A stretch of DNA of 64,000 nucleotides, from NCBI RefSeq assembly GCF_030410045.1, contig NZ_JAUFRA010000001.1, positions 124,001-188,000 of the forward strand, given 5' to 3'. Source of the DNA: Marivivens donghaensis (lineage in GTDB: Bacteria > Pseudomonadota > Alphaproteobacteria > Rhodobacterales > Rhodobacteraceae). The position numbers and the translations under genes are program-made. Shown piece after piece: positions 60,696 to 64,000 of the stretch; within the stretch, counting starts at the first letter, position 1; each line of letters opens with the position of its first letter. Under the pieces are notes generated by a model, which saw only the letters and a list, made by a program, of their open reading frames with translations, did not search any database and was not told the origin of the DNA.

Positions 60696-60942
60696 TGTCC
60701 CGTCGTTGTTCGAGCCCGGTTTCGTCAAATACATCCATGACGTTCAATAATACCCAGCCCGCAGTTTCAAGACGGGGTGAGAGTTCTGCCTCGGCTTGCG
60801 CGGCAGTGCATGGCCCGTCGATGCGAGCGACCCCGTATTGCAGACGCAATGGGGAATCCTGTTTGGCCTTATAGTCTGCGTAGCAGTCCGCCTGCGCAGC
60901 CGACGCCATCAGGAAAAGAATGAAGGATATCGCGTGTTTCAT
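60667..60942 (-). CDS. Small secreted protein upstream of the membrane regulator
   Basis: 91 aa with a clear signal peptide MKHAISFILFLMASAAQA, then two cysteines (CYADYK, GPCTAAQ) that may form a disulfide. The coding end overlaps the start region of the membrane-anchored regulator. It could be a ligand or sensor partner of that protein's periplasmic loop. Not a recognised family. Confidence 0.62.
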   Translation of the reverse strand: MKHAISFILFLMASAAQADCYADYKAKQDSPLRLQYGVARIDGPCTAAQAEAELSPRLETAGWVLLNVMDVFDETGLEQRRDSAGEFYLRF

Positions 60943-61105
60943 GATGTGATCAGAACACCAGAAGGTGCGGCGCTATTCAATAACCGAATGAGTGTGAGGG
61001 TGTGTTATCGAATGGCTCAGCACTGATATTGAGCAACACACGGTGACGAACCCATCGTCCTTTCATCACGGCGCACCATCGCGTCAGACGAAGAAAGGAC
61101 ACACT

Positions 61106-61579
61106 ATGTTCAAGACAGTAACCGCGGGATTGACCGCACTTTCTCTGGCGCTTTCGGTGCCCACCACAGCCCAAGCTGGCAATGACGATGTCGCTAAGGC
61201 GCTCGCAGGATTGGCCTTGATCGCCATTGTCGGTGCGGCTCTTTCTGACAACAATGGACGAGCGCAAGTTCAGGTCACGCCGCCGCAAACCTACCCAAAT
61301 CGCAGGGAAGGTGTTCGAGGTCACGATGATCATCGTCGTGACAATTGGGGTCATAATGCCCGCCGTGTCGCGCCCCTGCCCGAAGCATGCAGCATCGAAC
61401 TGAGCCGCCATGGCGAAACACGAGAGTTGTATAACAGCCGCTGTCTGCGCCGGACCTACGCCAACTTCGACGCGCTCCCGAGCGATTGTCAGACGACTTA
61501 TCGTCAGAATGGGCACACGCGAAATGGCTTCAATGCGTCGTGTCTCCGCCAATACGGTTTCCGAACAGAGCGCCGCTAA
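61106..61579 (+). CDS. Secreted His/Arg-rich protein
   Basis: 157 aa from ATG 61106 (MFKTVTAGLTALSLALSVPTTAQA signal peptide), with AAGAAAGGA upstream. A helical anchor-like segment KALAGLALIAIVGAALSDN is followed by a histidine- and arginine-rich region (HDDHRRDNWGHNARR) and a four-cysteine C-terminus (C-SIEL, C-LRR, C-QTTY, C-LRQ). Function unknown; the cysteines suggest a disulfide-stabilised periplasmic domain. Confidence 0.65.
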   Translation: MFKTVTAGLTALSLALSVPTTAQAGNDDVAKALAGLALIAIVGAALSDNNGRAQVQVTPPQTYPNRREGVRGHDDHRRDNWGHNARRVAPLPEACSIELSRHGETRELYNSRCLRRTYANFDALPSDCQTTYRQNGHTRNGFNASCLRQYGFRTERR

Positions 61580-61661
61580 AAGGGTCGAGCAGCAGGCACC
61601 AAAGGTGCTGAGGGCGGGGCGAGGGTTGGACAATTACCCTCGCCCCGTTTTAGGTGGAGCA

Positions 61662-62285
61662 ATGACAAAGATTGCTCCTGATTTCTCATTTGAACGCGCC
61701 GCGATGGATCGTGGTTATCTTCGTGTCGCGGGTGTGGACGAGGTAGGTCGCGGGCCTTTGTGTGGTCCTGTGACAGCCTGTGCTGTCGTGCTTGATCCCG
61801 CACAGGTGCCCGACGGTCTGAATGATTCTAAACAACTGACCCCGAAAAAACGCGCCATGTTGCTAGAGGCGCTCTTGGACGTGGCGGATGTTTCGATCGC
61901 ACATGCATCAGTGGAAGAGGTGGATAGTCTCAACATATATCACGCCACGCATTTGGCGATGTGTCGTGCTCTCGATGGACTGTCTGTTCCTGCTGACTAC
62001 GCGTTGATCGACGGCAATAAGATTCCCCAAAATATCCAGATTCCAGCCGAAGCTATCGTGAAGGGAGATGCCCGTTCCGTCTCGATCGCTGCCGCCTCAA
62101 TTGCGGCAAAAATGTGTCGAGACCAAATTATGGTGGACTTAGCGCAACAGTTTCCGGGCTACGGATGGGAGCGAAATGCGGGCTATGGGACGAAAGAACA
62201 CCTCGAAGCACTCGTAAAAAAAGGGGTTACACCACATCATAGGCGATCGTTTAAACCCGTGCACAACATCTTGTATCAAGAATAA
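61662..62285 (+). CDS. rnhB: Ribonuclease HII
   Basis: 207 aa from ATG 61662 (GTGGAG 4 bp upstream). DEVGRGPLCGP gives the catalytic D and E (about 23-24); NDSKQLTPKKR, then IDGNKIP and KGDARSVSIAAASIAAKMCRD with the catalytic Asp. Removes RNA from RNA-DNA hybrids. The frame open from 61410 overlaps the secreted-protein gene and was not used. Followed by ccrM. Confidence 0.93.
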   Translation: MTKIAPDFSFERAAMDRGYLRVAGVDEVGRGPLCGPVTACAVVLDPAQVPDGLNDSKQLTPKKRAMLLEALLDVADVSIAHASVEEVDSLNIYHATHLAMCRALDGLSVPADYALIDGNKIPQNIQIPAEAIVKGDARSVSIAAASIAAKMCRDQIMVDLAQQFPGYGWERNAGYGTKEHLEALVKKGVTPHHRRSFKPVHNILYQE

Positions 62286-62298
62286 AACTTAAAGGCTT

Positions 62299-62337
62299 GA
62301 TTCAAAAAACTTTTTGACACCGCCCCCCCTCTGACTC
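62299..62337 (+). promoter_or_regulatory. Two GANTC sites in the ccrM leader
   Basis: GATTC at 62299-62303 and GACTC at 62333-62337, in the 106-bp gap between rnhB and ccrM. GANTC is the site methylated by CcrM. In Caulobacter, methylation of GANTC sites in the ccrM leader is part of its cell-cycle control, so the same loop may exist here. Confidence 0.55.
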
Positions 62338-62391
62338 ATCTTAAGGCCAACCATAGAGCGGAAAAATCCGCCGGTTATACGAGGCAGTAAA

Positions 62392-63495
62392 ATGATCAGA
62401 GCAGAAGAGAAGGGCGCGGCAGCGCTCCCTCTGAATAGTATTCTTGCGGGCGATTGCATTGAAATAATGAACTCGCTTCCCGCAAACAGCGTGGACCTCA
62501 TTTTTGCGGACCCGCCCTACAATCTCCAACTTCGTGGCGATCTTCATCGCCCCGATAACTCCAAAGTCGATGCCGTTGATGATCACTGGGACCAGTTTTC
62601 GTCCTTCGCGGCCTATGACCAGTTCACACGTGATTGGTTGGCAGCGGCGCGCCGTTTGCTGAAGCCGAACGGTGCGATCTGGGTGATCGGCAGTTACCAT
62701 AACGTGTTCCGGATGGGTGCCGAACTTCAGAACCAAGGGTTCTGGATTTTGAATGATGTGGTTTGGCGCAAGTCGAACCCCATGCCCAACTTCCGCGGCA
62801 AACGTCTGACCAACGCACATGAGACCCTGATTTGGGCATCCAAAGAAGAGGCCAGCAAATATACCTTCAACTACGAGGCCCTAAAGGCCTTGAATGAAGG
62901 TGTGCAGATGCGCTCTGACTGGGTGCTTCCGATCTGCACGGGTCATGAGCGTCTCAAAGATGATGCAGGCGATAAGGCGCATCCGACACAGAAACCGGAA
63001 TCGCTCCTCCATCGTGTTCTGCTCGGCACGACAAACCCGGGGGATGTGATTCTGGACCCTTTCTTTGGCACAGGCACCACGGGTGCAGTTGCCAAGATGC
63101 TGGGTCGCGAATTTATCGGCATTGAGCGCGAAGAAGCGTACCGTTTGGTTGCGAAGAAACGCATCGAAGCCGTGCGCAAATTCGACAAAGAAGCGCTTGA
63201 GGTTTCGCAGTCCAAACGGGCCGAGCCGCGCGTTGCCTTCGGCGTTCTGGTTGAACGTGGTTTGCTGCGTCCAGGCGAAGAGCTGTTCAGCATCAACGGT
63301 CGTCACACGGCCAAGGTTCGTGCGGACGGGTCAATTGTCGGTCGGGACATGAAGGGGTCGATCCATCAGGTCGGTGCCCATCTCGAAGGCGCGCCGTCGT
63401 GCAATGGCTGGACCTACTGGCACTTTAAACGGGACGGTCAGACTGTTCCGATTGATCTCCTGCGCCAGCAGATCCGCTCGGAAATGTCAGCCTAA
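62392..63495 (+). CDS. ccrM: CcrM-type adenine methyltransferase (GANTC)
   Basis: 367 aa. Beta-class N6-adenine methyltransferase: motif IV ADPPYNLQLRG near residue 40-50 before motif I LDPFFGTGTTGAVAKMLGREFIGIE (about 222-246). The extra C-terminal domain (GVLVERGLLRPGEELFS...GWTYWHFKRDG) marks the CcrM group of alphaproteobacteria, which methylates GANTC and helps time the cell cycle. Full-length. A terminator follows at 63556. Confidence 0.93.
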   Translation: MIRAEEKGAAALPLNSILAGDCIEIMNSLPANSVDLIFADPPYNLQLRGDLHRPDNSKVDAVDDHWDQFSSFAAYDQFTRDWLAAARRLLKPNGAIWVIGSYHNVFRMGAELQNQGFWILNDVVWRKSNPMPNFRGKRLTNAHETLIWASKEEASKYTFNYEALKALNEGVQMRSDWVLPICTGHERLKDDAGDKAHPTQKPESLLHRVLLGTTNPGDVILDPFFGTGTTGAVAKMLGREFIGIEREEAYRLVAKKRIEAVRKFDKEALEVSQSKRAEPRVAFGVLVERGLLRPGEELFSINGRHTAKVRADGSIVGRDMKGSIHQVGAHLEGAPSCNGWTYWHFKRDGQTVPIDLLRQQIRSEMSA

Positions 63496-63555
63496 GCTGA
63501 TCAAGAGTTACCGCCAGAGCCACCAGCCCTGCTCGGCTGTTGTAGGCTCATACCT

Positions 63556-63582
63556 CCCCGCCGTTTGTTCGGCGGGGCTTTT
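63556..63582 (+). terminator. Intrinsic terminator after ccrM
   Basis: CCCCGCCG (63556-63563), loop TTTGTT, CGGCGGGG (63570-63577), then CTTTTT. Placed between convergent ccrM and the alkB-like gene. Confidence 0.88.
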
Positions 63583-63584
63583 TG

Positions 63585-64000
63585 CTATCGAGGCATTGGA
63601 TTGCTGGCAGTTTTATAGGCTGACCAATCGGTTATGTCGGGGTAGTACTGCCGACGCCAAGCGCGAACCTTGGGATTCATCCAGCGCCGCCAAACTGGGG
63701 GCACTAAGGCAGCCATTGCCATTAGCGGATATCCGAACGGCAACTGTGGCGCTTCGTTCTCATCATAGGTTTGCAAGAGTGGGAACCGTCGGTCGGGTTT
63801 ATAGTGGTGATCCGAATGGCGCTGAAGGTTGATCAGCAGCCAGTTCGTGCCCGTATGAGACGCATTCCACGAATGATGTGGTTTGACATGTTCGTATTTC
63901 CCATCACCCAAATGTCTACGCGTTAGTCCGTAATGTTCAACATAATTGGTCAGTTCGAGGGCAAGGACGGCCATGAAGGCTTGGACAACAAAGAGGCCAA
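63585..64000 (-). CDS. AlkB-type membrane hydroxylase/desaturase (partial, 5' end outside the window)
   Basis: The C-terminal 138 codons are present; the frame continues past the right edge (GLFVVQAFMAVLALEL). Di-iron histidine motifs NYVEHYGL and NLQRHSDHH, and HVKPHHSWNAS, are those of the alkane 1-monooxygenase (AlkB) group of membrane fatty-acid-hydroxylase-type proteins. The first histidine boxes must lie upstream of this window. Alkane hydroxylation is the likely activity; other AlkB-like substrates are possible. Confidence 0.85.
   Translation of the reverse strand, partial: GLFVVQAFMAVLALELTNYVEHYGLTRRHLGDGKYEHVKPHHSWNASHTGTNWLLINLQRHSDHHYKPDRRFPLLQTYDENEAPQLPFGYPLMAMAALVPPVWRRWMNPKVRAWRRQYYPDITDWSAYKTASNPMPR

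Noticed and set aside
61410..61661. N-terminal extension of RNase HII
   Set aside because: It overlaps the secreted-protein gene, and the added residues match no family; ATG 61662 has a ribosome site and gives the usual length.
1..64000. CRISPR array
   Set aside because: No series of evenly spaced 25-40-bp repeats was seen; the only regular arrays are the 15-bp phased heptamers and the two CCCGAAGGG hairpins.

Overview
The window reads as chromosomal DNA of a Rhodobacteraceae (Roseobacter-group) alphaproteobacterium. The indicators are a CcrM-type GANTC methyltransferase, a petP-petR regulatory pair, an alphaproteobacterial petABC (cytochrome bc1) operon, a PQQ-dehydrogenase accessory cluster, a form II CO-dehydrogenase-like molybdenum hydroxylase operon and an Anbu/transglutaminase operon. 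Most genes are GC-rich and tightly packed; the exception is a visibly AT-richer block at about 45.9-59.0 kb.

Layout. 0-6.8 kb: end of a NitT/TauT-type ABC transporter, then the accessory genes of a PQQ alcohol dehydrogenase system (Sel1 protein, ABC-2 exporter pair, YVTN propeller, substrate-binding protein, cytochrome c PedF-like, XoxJ-like protein). 6.8-11.1 kb: coxG-coxS-coxL-coxM. 11.1-14.1 kb: apbE and a nosR-like flavo-polyferredoxin, without nosZ. 14.2-28.7 kb: housekeeping and transport, including ilvE, petPR, a histone-deacetylase-like hydrolase, xseB-ispA-dxs, amn, HU and aroC. 28.8-32.1 kb: TPP riboswitch and thiBPQ. 32.1-35.0 kb: petABC. 35.2-39.5 kb: outer-membrane barrel, GST, dapF-mtaB-paiB-like, tRNA-Lys. 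39.5-45.7 kb: two small unknown genes, the Anbu peptidase/transglutaminase/alpha-E/ATP-grasp operon and a LacI regulator. 59.2-64.0 kb: small unknown genes, rnhB, ccrM and the end of an alkB-type hydroxylase.

The most interesting part is a 13.2-kb integrative element bounded by a perfect 47-bp repeat of the 3' half of tRNA-Arg(CCT), 45872-45918 and 58997-59043. A tyrosine integrase lies just inside the intact tRNA gene, behind four TTTTGAC heptamers phased exactly 15 bp apart. Its cargo is a small SpoT-like HD hydrolase, small unknown genes, a roughly 370-nt apparently structured non-coding RNA, a ribbon-helix-helix protein with two overlapping small genes, a three-gene operon of two TET-associated-glycosyltransferase-like proteins and a HEPN-like protein with an RX4H motif, a catalytic-domain-only tyrosine recombinase, and a probable restriction-modification module of two TSPPY/F-type DNA methyltransferases with a cysteine-rich HNH nuclease. 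The combination of DNA-modification-type glycosyltransferases, a HEPN protein, an orphan structured RNA and paired methyltransferases suggests a defence or DNA-modification island. The function of the glycosyltransferase-HEPN operon is not known to me.

Gene starts were moved from the longest reading frame where a Shine-Dalgarno sequence or a conserved family N-terminus favoured another codon; each case is stated. Family names come from recognising motifs by eye; no database search was possible.
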